From an uncultured Clostridia bacterium (GTDB lineage: Bacteria; Bacillota; Clostridia; Christensenellales; DTU072), in NCBI GenBank assembly GCA_944372665.1, contig CALVZV010000014.1:1-32501 (forward strand): a stretch of DNA of 32,501 bases, read 5' to 3'. The position numbers and the translations under genes are program-made. Below are positions 1 through 7,212 of the stretch, one piece after another (position 1 is the stretch's first letter; each line of letters starts with the position of its first letter). Under the pieces are notes generated by a model. That model had not been told where the DNA came from. It worked only from the letters and a program-made list of their open reading frames with translations, and did not search any database.

Positions 1-51
1 GCGCTCGACCGCGATAACGGAGATTAAAACGATTTTCAAAGTTTTGTTCAT
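1..51 (-). CDS. N-terminus of an exported or membrane protein (truncated by window edge)
   Basis: Reading the minus strand from the ATG at 51 gives 17 residues, MNKTLKIVLISVIAVER, that run off the window edge. Two lysines followed by a hydrophobic stretch are typical of a signal peptide or signal anchor. An AGAGG ribosome binding site lies just before the ATG on the minus strand (about 55-60). The gene is divergent from the glycerophosphodiesterase-like gene, and the AT-rich stretch at 80-105 between them could hold its promoter, though I see no well-matched -35 box. The function cannot be judged from this fragment. Confidence 0.55.
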   Translation of the reverse strand, partial: MNKTLKIVLISVIAVER

Positions 52-176
52 GTTTCCTCTTTGCAAAGCCGCGGTAGCTTTATATATAATAATTTTATTA
101 TAACATTTTCGCTTCGGTGTGCGCAGAAAAAACCGATTAAACGCCGGATCCGCTTTCGGTTTGCCCGGGGATAATG

Positions 177-182
177 TATAAT
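177..182 (+). promoter_or_regulatory. Candidate -10 box (TATAAT) for the GDPD-like gene
   Basis: A perfect TATAAT lies 33 bases before the ATG at 216. No good -35 box is found 16-18 bases upstream, so this is a weak promoter call. It overlaps the alternative ATG at 174, which argues against translation starting there. Confidence 0.35.
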
Positions 183-215
183 ATATGCAAAGACCCGGTT
201 TTTGCGGAGGAAGAA

Positions 216-1085
216 ATGCTTGAAAAACTATCGGCAGACGGTTTCAGACCTTTGATCGCCGTGCACCGCGGCAAAAGCGGCGCCGGGGTCGTCGAAAACA
301 CGGTATATTCGGCTTTGAACGCGTTTAACGCCGGCGCCGATATCGTCGAATTCGACGTTCAGCGCACACTTGACAATAAAATCGCCGTTTTTCACTTCGG
401 TATGGAATACAAATTGCTTTTCCCGTGGTTTCCGTTGGTCAGGTTTTCGCTGATGTGCGAGCTGAAAAAGCGCAGGTTCCGCTCCGAATCCGAAGGGCTG
501 CTCAATTACGGTATTTGCGATCTGGAGGAGTATCTTTCCGCGTTGAAAGGCAGGGGGATACTCAATTTCGACAGGATATGGTGCGCCGACATAAAAAAGT
601 GCCTGGAAACGGTAAAAAGATTGGATATGTTTGACCAGATCCTGTTCAAAAGCGCGGTCTTTGACGGTAAGAACGAAGTGCTGGATCACCTTAAAAACTA
701 TCCCGAAGCGTGGTTCATGCCTATATGCAAAAGTTACGCGTCGTATCTGACCGCACAGGGCGAGTGCGCAAAGCGCGGTATAAAGATAAGAGGAACGGAA
801 GTAATATTTAAAAGCGCGTCGGACGAATTCATGAACTCCGAATTTATTGCGGCTGAGAAAAAAGAGGGACGTTTCGTATGGGTTAATTCCATACATTTAA
901 ACGGCAAACCCGACATGTGCTTTAACCACGGCGACAATTATGCGCTGTTCGGCGATCCCGACGAACATTGGGGACTGCTTGCGGATCTGGGGTACAGAGT
1001 GATACATACCGACTGGCCGGAAGCCATGCTCAGATATTTTTCCTCGGACAGTTATAAAAAAAGAGCCTCGGGAAGACTTTATTGA
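216..1085 (+). CDS. Glycerophosphodiester phosphodiesterase-like protein (GDPD family)
   Basis: 289 residues, predicted cytoplasmic, with no signal peptide. The family hydrolyses glycerophosphodiesters to glycerol-3-phosphate and an alcohol, using a TIM-barrel fold. Visible landmarks are HRG at 17-19 (first catalytic His), ENT at 27-29, the metal-binding pair in VEFDV (Glu45, Asp47) and a second His at 60. The usual HD after the second strand is HF here, so one conserved Asp is missing. The C-terminal HTDWPEAML resembles the usual end of the barrel. I chose ATG 216 over the in-frame ATG at 174 because GGAGG at 206-210 sits five bases before it and the 174 codon lies next to a TATAAT box. The stop codon falls inside a long terminator stem shared with the convergent lipoprotein gene. 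The substrate is unknown, and an altered or non-glycerol substrate is possible. Confidence 0.75.
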   Translation: MLEKLSADGFRPLIAVHRGKSGAGVVENTVYSALNAFNAGADIVEFDVQRTLDNKIAVFHFGMEYKLLFPWFPLVRFSLMCELKKRRFRSESEGLLNYGICDLEEYLSALKGRGILNFDRIWCADIKKCLETVKRLDMFDQILFKSAVFDGKNEVLDHLKNYPEAWFMPICKSYASYLTAQGECAKRGIKIRGTEVIFKSASDEFMNSEFIAAEKKEGRFVWVNSIHLNGKPDMCFNHGDNYALFGDPDEHWGLLADLGYRVIHTDWPEAMLRYFSSDSYKKRASGRLY

Positions 1086-1116
1086 AAAAGAACCGCCTGC
1101 GGCGGTTCTTTTTCAA
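1082..1116. terminator. Bidirectional intrinsic terminator between convergent genes
   Basis: A perfect 16-bp stem with a TGC loop runs from TTGAAAAAG... to ...CTTTTTCAA. The GC core is GAACCGCC/GGCGGTTC with A-runs on one side and T-runs on the other, so it can stop transcription in both directions. It serves the GDPD-like gene on the plus strand, whose TGA stop (1083-1085) lies in the stem, and the lipoprotein gene on the minus strand. Confidence 0.9.
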
Positions 1117-1127
1117 AGTCGATTTGT

Positions 1128-2094
1128 TCAGTCGCAGTAAACGTCGCGGTGCGTTCCGTTGCGGTAACGGTAACGCCGCATCTCGCGGTTGCCGTCTTTG
1201 GAGGCGTGAACCGTAAAGCGCGTAACGGCACCGTTGTCGTAAACCTCGCAGTCTAAAACCTTGTTGCCGGAAGCGGATTCTCCGGTTTCGAAATCGATTA
1301 CAAGATTTTGACCGTTTACGAAACTTTCTATTTCTATTTCGGTCTTTCTGGCGCTACGTTCGATTTCGAGTTCGAATTCTTCTACGACATTTCCGTCTTT
1401 AACCACCTTATACGCGAATTCTTCTTCGCCGGTTTCCCTTGACTGTTCGATTTCGACGTAATTGTAGCGGTCGAGATATGCGGTGAATTCCAGTTCCGAT
1501 TCGTCGGATTCGGTCTCACGTTCGCCGATCACGGTATAGGTCGTGCCGTTGACGCTCATTACGCCTTCGATGACGCTTTCGGTTTCGACTCCGTCGGAAT
1601 CCGCGATCGTCTCGTTATAGTCTATTACGAAAGTCGTCGCGTCGCCGTATAGATCGGAGGCGGTGATCTCGATTGCCGAGGTATAGCCTTCGAGTTCGGA
1701 TTCTCTCTCGATAACGGTTATTTCGGAGTCGTTCAAAAGCTTGTCCACGATTGACAGATAGTGGTCTACCGTCAGGGTCTGCTCTTCGTTCAGGCTGTCG
1801 TTTTCCGTAACGTTTTCCCGTGTCGGGTCGGAATCTGAAGAAGTTTCCATATCCGGAGCTACGGTTCCCGATTTGTCGGAAACAGTTGCCGAATTATCGG
1901 AAAAAGAGAGTTCGGAATCAGATTCAATGTCTGCTAGTATGCTTCCGGAGCTGATTGCGCTGAGCCCGATGACCTGCGCGTATGCGCTGCCGCTTATCGT
2001 TTTCTTTGTCGCTTGTGCAGCCCGTGAGCGCAGCCGATATGCCTGCCGCCGCCAATGCCGTGATAAGTAACATAGCCAATATTTTCTTTTTCAT
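1128..2094 (-). pseudogene. Acidic lipoprotein gene with an apparent one-base frameshift
   Basis: From ATG 2094, preceded by a strong GGAGG (2101-2105), the minus strand encodes a classic lipoprotein signal: MKKK, a hydrophobic core and an LTGC lipobox with Cys26. That frame stops at 1924-1926. The long downstream frame (open from about 2000 to the stop at 1128-1130) is offset by one base. Dropping one base from the four-A run at 2000-2003 joins them into a continuous 321-residue protein. The mature part is very rich in Glu, Asp, Ser and Thr, with alternating charged and hydrophobic residues suggesting beta structure around Tyr/Val/Glu strands. I do not recognise a named family. It could be a true pseudogene, an assembly error in a homopolymer, or a phase-variable gene. 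An unusual promoter pattern precedes it. Confidence 0.65.
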
Positions 2095-2124
2095 TTTAAA
2101 CCTCCTTGGTCGGTCCTTTCACCA

Positions 2125-2154
2125 TATAAACAACCCAAGAAAGCGTTTTGCCAA
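2125..2154 (-). promoter_or_regulatory. Candidate alternative-sigma (ECF-like) promoter of the lipoprotein gene
   Basis: On the minus strand TTGGCAAAACG begins at 2154 and TTTATA begins at 2130, with 18 bases between the TTGGCA and TTTATA hexamers. The downstream element lies 30 bases before the ATG at 2094. The same two elements with identical spacing precede the neighbouring minus-strand gene (2531-2560). Neither fits the sigma-A boxes seen elsewhere in the window well. An ECF sigma factor is inferred, and no sigma gene is present here. Confidence 0.5.
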
Positions 2155-2180
2155 AGTCAAACAAAATTTTTTTATTTTTT

Positions 2181-2499
2181 TCAGTCGTCGAACAATTCGT
2201 CTTTATCCAACTCGATTTCCTGTTCGCCGATAACGTATTCGTATTTTTCGTCGCCTGTGTCCGGATCGCGTTTTACCGAAACGCTGAATGCCCGTTGCAC
2301 GCCTCCCGAGACTATCACGCCGCGCATGTGTCTTGCGCCGCCGGAACCGCTCTGACTGAATCTGATGCCGGTATCCCGCTCCGCGCCGATTATCAGTTCG
2401 ACCTCGGTTTTTCCGTCGTCGTACTCTGCTTCGAGGCTGAAAGAATCGAGAACGTCGCCGTCGGGCTATTTCGTCCGCCAAACGAATCAGTCGCTCCAA
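2181..2499 (-). pseudogene. Small acidic protein gene with TTG start and an apparent one-base frameshift
   Basis: The start is a TTG at 2499 with GGAGG (2505-2509) five bases upstream. It gives MERLIRLADEIA and then leaves frame. The second part, open down to the stop at 2181-2183, reads DGDVLDSFSLEAEYDDGKTE and ends EIELDKDELFDD. Removing one base from the three-C run (plus strand GGG 2463-2465) joins the two into a protein of about 105 residues. The middle has a Gly/Ser-rich stretch (SGSGG) followed by paired beta-like strands. No signal peptide is seen. Composition resembles the C-terminal part of the neighbouring lipoprotein, so it may be a related fragment, but I cannot show homology by eye. 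It lies 87 bases upstream of the lipoprotein on the same strand. Confidence 0.5.
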
Positions 2500-2530
2500 A
2501 CGCTCCTCCGAAGTACGGGTATGTCCGTAT

Positions 2531-2560
2531 AATAAACAAAGCAGGCGGACGCTTTGCCAA
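2531..2560 (-). promoter_or_regulatory. Candidate alternative-sigma (ECF-like) promoter of the small acidic gene
   Basis: On the minus strand TTGGCAAAGCG begins at 2560 and TTTATT begins at 2536, with an 18-base spacer. The downstream element lies 31 bases before the TTG start at 2499. Motif, spacing and distance to the start match the lipoprotein promoter almost exactly, which also supports the TTG start. Confidence 0.5.
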
Positions 2561-2592
2561 TAAAAAAGGAAATTTTTTCGGAATATACTAAA

Positions 2593-2606
2593 GCCGCTCC
2601 TGCGGC
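2593..2606 (-). terminator. Short hairpin after the alpha/beta hydrolase gene
   Basis: GCCGC and GCGGC form a 5-bp stem with a 4-base loop just past the hydrolase stop. On the minus strand it is followed by TTTAGTATATT, a poor T-run, so termination may be partial. The region to 2520 holds only the candidate promoter of the next gene. Confidence 0.4.
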
Positions 2607-2623
2607 GTCGAAACGCTGCCGGA

Positions 2624-3556
2624 TCATCTGCCGATAAACCTTTCCGTAAATTTTAAAGCTTCGGCAAAGCACGCTTTCCCCGATTTGCCGTGACGGCAGT
2701 CCAAAGACGCCGCATGCATGCCGTTTATTCCCGTGCAGACGAAGTATTCGCATTCGGCGCCGCCAGACGAGAGCTTTTCGGCAAACGCCGCCGACTCGGG
2801 TTCCAGCTTGTCGCGGTCGGAACCGACGACGAAAGAGGGGATAAACTTCTCGTCCGCATACGCTTCGGGCACGCAAAGTCCGCGGAATTTACCGTCGAAC
2901 CGCTCATTTAGACGCCGTTTGTTTTCTCCGACCAACGCGGAAATATACAAATCTATAAACGGCGCGCGTGTCGCCAGCGAACGCTGGGGATCGTAAATGC
3001 CGCTGAGCAGTACAGCCGCAGCCGGTGCGAAAGCGTTTCGGTGAGCAAAATTTATGTTCAAGCTGTCGAACAGCTCCGGGTGCGTGATGACGGCGCACAT
3101 CATAGCGGCGAGATAGGCTCCGGCGGATTCTCCCGCTATCACTACTTTTCCTGGGTCGAATCCGTAGCTACCGGCTTTATCCAGCAGACAGTCCAGCGCC
3201 GTGAAAACCTGCTGAAGATGATCCGGGAATTTATTGTCGGGACCGTAGTCGTAGTCTACGTTTGCCGCAACGAATCCTTCCTTTACCCAGCGCATGCAAT
3301 AGTATTTGCGTATACGTCTCAGTCCCGAGACCCAGCCCCCGCCGTGTATGTAGAACAGCAGCGGCGCGCCGCAGGCGCGTCCGGGAAAGTAAGCGTCCAT
3401 GACGGCGCGCTTTTTCCCCGGAGAGTATCTTATTTTTCTATCGGCATAAATACCGCCGTAACGGTGATACAGCAAAGGAAAATAACACGACTCCACGGCG
3501 TTGGCGCAAACGCCGAAGACTCTGATCCTGAATCTGTCGAGTTTTGTCAAAGGCAT
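2624..3556 (-). CDS. Alpha/beta hydrolase, HGGGW-type esterase/lipase (HSL-like family)
   Basis: 310 residues, predicted to hydrolyse short-chain or acetyl esters with a Ser-His-Asp triad. HGGGW at 71-75 is the oxyanion-hole signature of the hormone-sensitive-lipase group. GESAG at 142-146 is the nucleophile elbow (Ser144), GSDRD at 245-249 supplies the acid and NGMH at 278-281 the His (His281). Length is normal for the family. There is no signal peptide, so it should be cytoplasmic. The ATG at 3556 is preceded by GGGAGGGG. It is transcribed alone on the minus strand, divergent from the LOG-type gene. A role in removing acetyl groups from imported carbohydrates would suit the surrounding glycosidases but is inference. 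Four or more cysteines in the last third are unusual but not diagnostic. Confidence 0.85.
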   Translation of the reverse strand: MPLTKLDRFRIRVFGVCANAVESCYFPLLYHRYGGIYADRKIRYSPGKKRAVMDAYFPGRACGAPLLFYIHGGGWVSGLRRIRKYYCMRWVKEGFVAANVDYDYGPDNKFPDHLQQVFTALDCLLDKAGSYGFDPGKVVIAGESAGAYLAAMMCAVITHPELFDSLNINFAHRNAFAPAAAVLLSGIYDPQRSLATRAPFIDLYISALVGENKRRLNERFDGKFRGLCVPEAYADEKFIPSFVVGSDRDKLEPESAAFAEKLSSGGAECEYFVCTGINGMHAASLDCRHGKSGKACFAEALKFTERFIGR

Positions 3557-3613
3557 CTTGTCCCCTCCCGGGTCGCGGATAAATACTGGTCAGGATAATT
3601 CCCGTACGGAAAC

Positions 3614-3619
3614 ATTATA
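3614..3619 (-). promoter_or_regulatory. Candidate -10 box for the hydrolase gene
   Basis: The minus strand reads TATAAT here, 58 bases before the hydrolase ATG. Only a weak TTTATT lies 17 bases upstream in the -35 position, so this is tentative. Confidence 0.3.
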
Positions 3620-3689
3620 ATATAAGGACAATACGAAATAAAGAGGTTATTTCCCGAATCGGCAAATAATATCTTCAGACAACGCTCAC

Positions 3690-3718
3690 TTGAAAAAAAT
3701 AGCGCGTTGTGGTATTAT
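3690..3718 (+). promoter_or_regulatory. Sigma-A promoter of the LOG/TIGR00725-type gene
   Basis: TTGAAA (3690-3695) and TATTAT (3713-3718) are 17 bases apart, 37 bases before the ATG. This is a good match to the vegetative consensus. Confidence 0.7.
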
Positions 3719-3754
3719 TGCATAAACTGATATTATATGTAAAAAGGAGCATAT

Positions 3755-4321
3755 ATGAAAAAGATAATTGCCGTTGCCGGCAACGCCGCCGTGCCGGAGG
3801 ATTCAGTAAACTACAAGCTGGCTTTCGATACCGGCAAAGCCATAATCGATAACGGTTACCGCCTGCAGTGCGGAGGACTGGACGGAGTGATGAAAGCCGC
3901 GTGCATGGGCGCGCGCTCCTCCGAAAAATACACCGAAGGCGACATAATAGGGCTGCTGCCGTCATTCGACCCGGGAACCGCAAACGAATACGTCGATATT
4001 ATCATACCCACGGGACTTGACGTTTTCCGCAACGTGATCGTGGCTTCGGCGTCGGCGGTTATAGCCGTTGGCGGCGGCGCCGGTACGCTTTCGGAAATCG
4101 CAAACGCCTGGGCGCTGCAGCGACTGGTGATCGGCTACAGGAACGCCGAAGGCTGGAGCGCGGAACTTGCAGACCGCCGTTTGGACTCCCGAAACAGGTA
4201 TCCGGATATACCCGAAGACCGTTTTTACGGAGTCAACTCCGCCGAGGAAGCATTGGCGTTGGTCAACAAATACGTTCAGCGTTACGACCGCTATCACAAG
4301 GGGATCACCCCGAACGCGTAG
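3755..4321 (+). CDS. LOG/TIGR00725-family Rossmann nucleotide-binding protein
   Basis: 188 residues, cytoplasmic. The N-terminal MKKIIAVAGN strand and loop, a CGGLDGVM segment at 39-46, FRN at 91-93 and GGGAGTLSE at 106-114 are the landmarks of the SLOG/LOG superfamily. The last motif corresponds to PGGxGTxxE, which binds a nucleotide or nucleotide-sugar phosphate in phosphoribohydrolases. Here the first residue of that motif is Gly rather than Pro, as is common in the TIGR00725 branch, whose biochemical role is not settled. Length matches the family. The start is supported by AAAGGAG at 3743-3749, and the gene has its own promoter. The next gene also has its own promoter, so this one is probably monocistronic. 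An activity on cytokinin-like nucleotides should not be assumed. Confidence 0.8.
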   Translation: MKKIIAVAGNAAVPEDSVNYKLAFDTGKAIIDNGYRLQCGGLDGVMKAACMGARSSEKYTEGDIIGLLPSFDPGTANEYVDIIIPTGLDVFRNVIVASASAVIAVGGGAGTLSEIANAWALQRLVIGYRNAEGWSAELADRRLDSRNRYPDIPEDRFYGVNSAEEALALVNKYVQRYDRYHKGITPNA

Positions 4322-4371
4322 ATAGCGACGAGAGGCTGCCGAATAATTAAAACGCAAATTTCAATTTATTA

Positions 4372-4400
4372 TTGAAAAAGGCGCGCGGATAGTATATAAT
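4372..4400 (+). promoter_or_regulatory. Sigma-A promoter of the signal-peptidase-like gene
   Basis: TTGAAA (4372-4377) and TATAAT (4395-4400) are separated by exactly 17 bases and lie 31 bases before the ATG at 4431. Confidence 0.8.
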
Positions 4401-4430
4401 GGCATTATTAAAGTGCCTCGGGGATAGAGA

Positions 4431-5408
4431 ATGCGTAACTTATCGGAACAGAAGCGAACATACTCACCGCTGATAGCGTTCTTTTTCATGGCGATCGTAT
4501 ACGCCGTGATTTTCATCGTACTCTATCTTAACTATTTCGATATGGACGCCACGCTGGGTGGGTTCCGTTTTTACGATTTCGAGGACGAGGTCGTCAAAGT
4601 CGACGATTACGACGTCGGCGAAGGCGACAGAATGATGTATATCGAAAAAGGCTCCAAGGTGCTGGTTAAAAGCGTGACGTCCGGCGACCTGCAGGAAAAC
4701 GACGTGATAGCGTTCTATTATAAGGACGGCACCGAAACGGTCATAGTCACTCAGATATTCAAAAGAGCCGAGGAGGGTATCGACGGCGAAACCGTTTATT
4801 ACGTTCACGACCTCGACGACGCCGAGATACATTCGGTAAACATTGCTTCGGGCAGGCTGATGGGCGTGTACGTGTTTGCCGTTCCCGTGCTCGGCACCAT
4901 CACCGCGTATCTGACTTCGTCCGCCGCGCTGGCGTATTGCTCGCTTATCGGGCTTGCGTTGATAATGATGGGGATACCGCTTATCGTGTTCGTGCTCCGC
5001 ATCAAGGAGCGCCGTCTGGGCAGTCCGTATCCCGAGGGCGTCAATATCAACAAACTGAAGACCGAAAACCTGTACATTTACGAGAATATCCGCAATTTCA
5101 TCCTCAGCGCGGGCGTGTTCAGGATCCGCAAGGGCTACGACTGCGATCTGATATATCTCGGCAAGATCCTTTTCGGCGTGCTGCATTGCACCAACGGCAA
5201 CATCTACGTCAACATCAACAAGAATTTCCAGCGTTACGACGGTAAGATAGACCGTGCCGGATATATATGCATTCCGCATGCGGCAAACCTCGAGAGTGCG
5301 AAAAAACGCCTCAATTCCGTTTACCGCGCTTATTTTGCGGACAAACGTCCTATGCGCGCCGCGCCGCGGCGTACGGCGGGCAGAAGGGCGCCGGGAGCGC
5401 GCGTATAA
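4431..5408 (+). CDS. Signal peptidase I (S26B/SipW-like) membrane protein, probably inactive
   Basis: 325 residues. A first membrane segment spans about 12-36 and a second about 163-190. Between them, residues 60-160 read like the SipW-type S26B core: KGSKVLVK, then DVIAFYYKDGTETVIVTQI, then SGRLMGVYVFAVPVLGTI. In active enzymes the segment before KGSKV has Ser-Met (SGSMEPT); here the aligned stretch is EGDRMMY, so the nucleophile position holds Asp66 and no Ser is near. The V-T-H found after the strand is V-T-Q here. The C-terminal 130 residues after the second helix are cytoplasmic, with a basic, Arg/Ala-rich tail, and are not typical of the family. The gene is monocistronic between a promoter and a strong terminator; the ribosome binding site GGGGA is weak. 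It may be a non-catalytic scaffold. The family call rests on pattern memory. Confidence 0.6.
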   Translation: MRNLSEQKRTYSPLIAFFFMAIVYAVIFIVLYLNYFDMDATLGGFRFYDFEDEVVKVDDYDVGEGDRMMYIEKGSKVLVKSVTSGDLQENDVIAFYYKDGTETVIVTQIFKRAEEGIDGETVYYVHDLDDAEIHSVNIASGRLMGVYVFAVPVLGTITAYLTSSAALAYCSLIGLALIMMGIPLIVFVLRIKERRLGSPYPEGVNINKLKTENLYIYENIRNFILSAGVFRIRKGYDCDLIYLGKILFGVLHCTNGNIYVNINKNFQRYDGKIDRAGYICIPHAANLESAKKRLNSVYRAYFADKRPMRAAPRRTAGRRAPGARV

Positions 5409-5459
5409 CGCGCAAGCGATATGCCGCTGTATTCGTTTAAAGCTTAGTTAAGTTTTTTC

Positions 5460-5485
5460 CTACCCGCCGAGGCGGGTAGTTTTTT
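5460..5485 (+). terminator. Intrinsic terminator after the signal-peptidase-like gene
   Basis: CTACCCGC and GCGGGTAG form an 8-bp stem with a 4-base loop followed by six T's. It closes the unit before the next promoter. The stretch 5486-5573 shows no other feature. Confidence 0.9.
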
Positions 5486-5573
5486 ATGTCGGGTTTTACG
5501 GCGGCAGATGCCGCGGGGCGGTCAATGCAGTCCGGTCATACGCGGCGCGTATCTAAATAATGGCGGTCGGCTA

Positions 5574-5602
5574 TTGACATATGCGCGCGTTTTTATTATA
5601 AT
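5574..5602 (+). promoter_or_regulatory. Consensus sigma-A promoter of the GLUG protein-lacZ-DUF6067 operon
   Basis: A perfect TTGACA (5574-5579) and a perfect TATAAT (5597-5602) are 17 bases apart. This is the best promoter in the window and predicts strong, perhaps constitutive, transcription of the three-gene unit downstream. No clear operator palindrome surrounds it. Confidence 0.9.
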
Positions 5603-5664
5603 AATTAAAACCGCGTTCCGCCTATACGCGCGGAGCGCACCCATAAGGAACCTGAATCACCCCG

Positions 5665-7158
5665 ATGAGCGCTTTCGCTAACGTAAAACGGTATTTCAAA
5701 GGGCTTGACCGCCGCCGCAGAGCAGTGTGGATAACGGCGGCTTGTCTTGTCGTGCTGTCGATAGCCGGTGCGGTGACCGCGGCGGTACTGCTGACACGGC
5801 GCGGCGAAGGAGAAAGCGTTTTGCCGTCAGGCACGGGAGCGTACAGCTACGCGATAGCTCCCGGAGACGCGACGGGATATTATATCGACGCTTCGTTTAC
5901 GGGCGGTATAGCTCCCGACCAATTCGATATAGTGACGGTAAAACAAGCCGAGGGCGTGACGCTTTCACCCGATTTCAGACTGAGCGCGCCCGATGCGGCA
6001 AGCGGCGCGAAAGCCGAATATTCGATCCTGTACGACGGCGCGGTAAAGGCGCGGGTGATTGTTTCGGTAAAGCAGCCCGACGGTATCGTTTCGGACGTTG
6101 CTGCGCTGGCAGGTCTGAACGGAAAGTCGGGCGTCTACTTTCTGGGCGACGACATAGACGTTTCTCCGCTTACTTTAGGCATCGCGAAGTTTTCCGGGGA
6201 GCTGTACGGCAACCACCACACGCTGTATAACCTTAAACTTGCCACGGGAGTGTTCTCGAGACTGGAAATAGCCGTTGTCAACGGGGTCAACGTGACTTCA
6301 GACGTCAGCGCGTCGGTGTCCGGGGGCGGCAGTTACGGTGCTCTGGCTGCGGAGGCGGTCAGCTCCGATATAGCATACTGTAGCGTGAACGGAACTTTTT
6401 CGCTGTCGGTCGACGTCGGCCGCGACGAAGCGGTGGCGGTGGGCGGTATAGCGGGTTTCGTCACAGCCGGGGTCAGAAATTCGCCCGATTCCGTTACTAA
6501 AAAAATATCGTTTTGCTCCGTCGGCGCCGATATAACGCTTGTGTCCGCTGGTCAGGTGCGTTTCGGCGCGATAGCCGGAGTGGTGACCAACGCCGCCGTA
6601 TACGACAGCGTTTTCGGCGGCAAAATGACTTTTTACGGCGCGGCGGACAAAATGAGCGCGCTTTATGCGGGCGGCATAGCCGGCATAGCCGACAAAAACT
6701 ACGGTTCAGCCACTCCGTCCGGCGGCGCGCTGGAGGAAAGCTCCCGTCTTTGTTCCAAAGGCGTCATTGACATCGACGTTCAGGGTGACACCGATCTGTT
6801 TGCGGTAAACGCCGGCGGAATATACGGCAGGACGCAGGGGCTGTCGCTGAACAATCCCGAGTTCGGCGGAAGTCTGGACATAGCCGCGGCAGGGCTGAAG
6901 ATATACGTCGGCGGCGTGACGGGCGCGGCGGTGAACGAAAACGCGCTCAAGATGTCTATCAGGGGAATCAGGGTGACGGGTGAGATAAAAGCGTATACGC
7001 TCCGTACCGCTTATGCCGGCGGTATAGCGGGATTTTTCCGCGAAGGGGATGCGATAGAGTATTCTTCGGTGTACGCTTCGGTAAAACCCGTAATAGAAAC
7101 GGACGAGGCTTCGGTTACGGCGGTGCAGAAATCGTCCGAAGCCGTCGGCAACAGATAA
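5665..7158 (+). CDS. Membrane-anchored extracellular protein with GLUG-type repeats
   Basis: 497 residues. A basic cytoplasmic start (KGLDRRRR at 12-19) precedes a single hydrophobic segment at about 20-43, with no obvious cleavage site, so this is probably a signal anchor with the rest outside the cell. Residues 60-140 look like an Ig-like or strand-rich domain. From about 140 on there are repeated glycine-rich turns of GLUG type: VGGIAG near 249, FGAIAG near 300, AGGIAG near 345, AGGIYG, VGGVTG and AGGIAG near 441. Together they suggest a right-handed beta-helix-like stalk. No catalytic motif is visible. It is the first gene of the beta-galactosidase operon; the stop lies 54 bases before lacZ, with only a weak hairpin (7161-7176) between. 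AAGGAA at 5645-5650 is a distant ribosome binding site. A substrate-contact or adhesive role is inference. Confidence 0.7.
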   Translation: MSAFANVKRYFKGLDRRRRAVWITAACLVVLSIAGAVTAAVLLTRRGEGESVLPSGTGAYSYAIAPGDATGYYIDASFTGGIAPDQFDIVTVKQAEGVTLSPDFRLSAPDAASGAKAEYSILYDGAVKARVIVSVKQPDGIVSDVAALAGLNGKSGVYFLGDDIDVSPLTLGIAKFSGELYGNHHTLYNLKLATGVFSRLEIAVVNGVNVTSDVSASVSGGGSYGALAAEAVSSDIAYCSVNGTFSLSVDVGRDEAVAVGGIAGFVTAGVRNSPDSVTKKISFCSVGADITLVSAGQVRFGAIAGVVTNAAVYDSVFGGKMTFYGAADKMSALYAGGIAGIADKNYGSATPSGGALEESSRLCSKGVIDIDVQGDTDLFAVNAGGIYGRTQGLSLNNPEFGGSLDIAAAGLKIYVGGVTGAAVNENALKMSIRGIRVTGEIKAYTLRTAYAGGIAGFFREGDAIEYSSVYASVKPVIETDEASVTAVQKSSEAVGNR

Positions 7159-7212
7159 AAAACGGACAAAGCCGTTATTTCGGCAAATAATATACCGGTA
7201 TTCGGAGGAGAG

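Noticed and set aside
174..215. Earlier ATG of the first GDPD-like gene
   Set aside because: It abuts a TATAAT box and lacks a ribosome binding site, while ATG 216 has GGAGG at the right distance.
7161..7176. Hairpin between the GLUG gene and lacZ as a terminator
   Set aside because: The stem is only five base pairs with no T-run, and lacZ has no promoter of its own that I can see, so the genes are treated as one unit.
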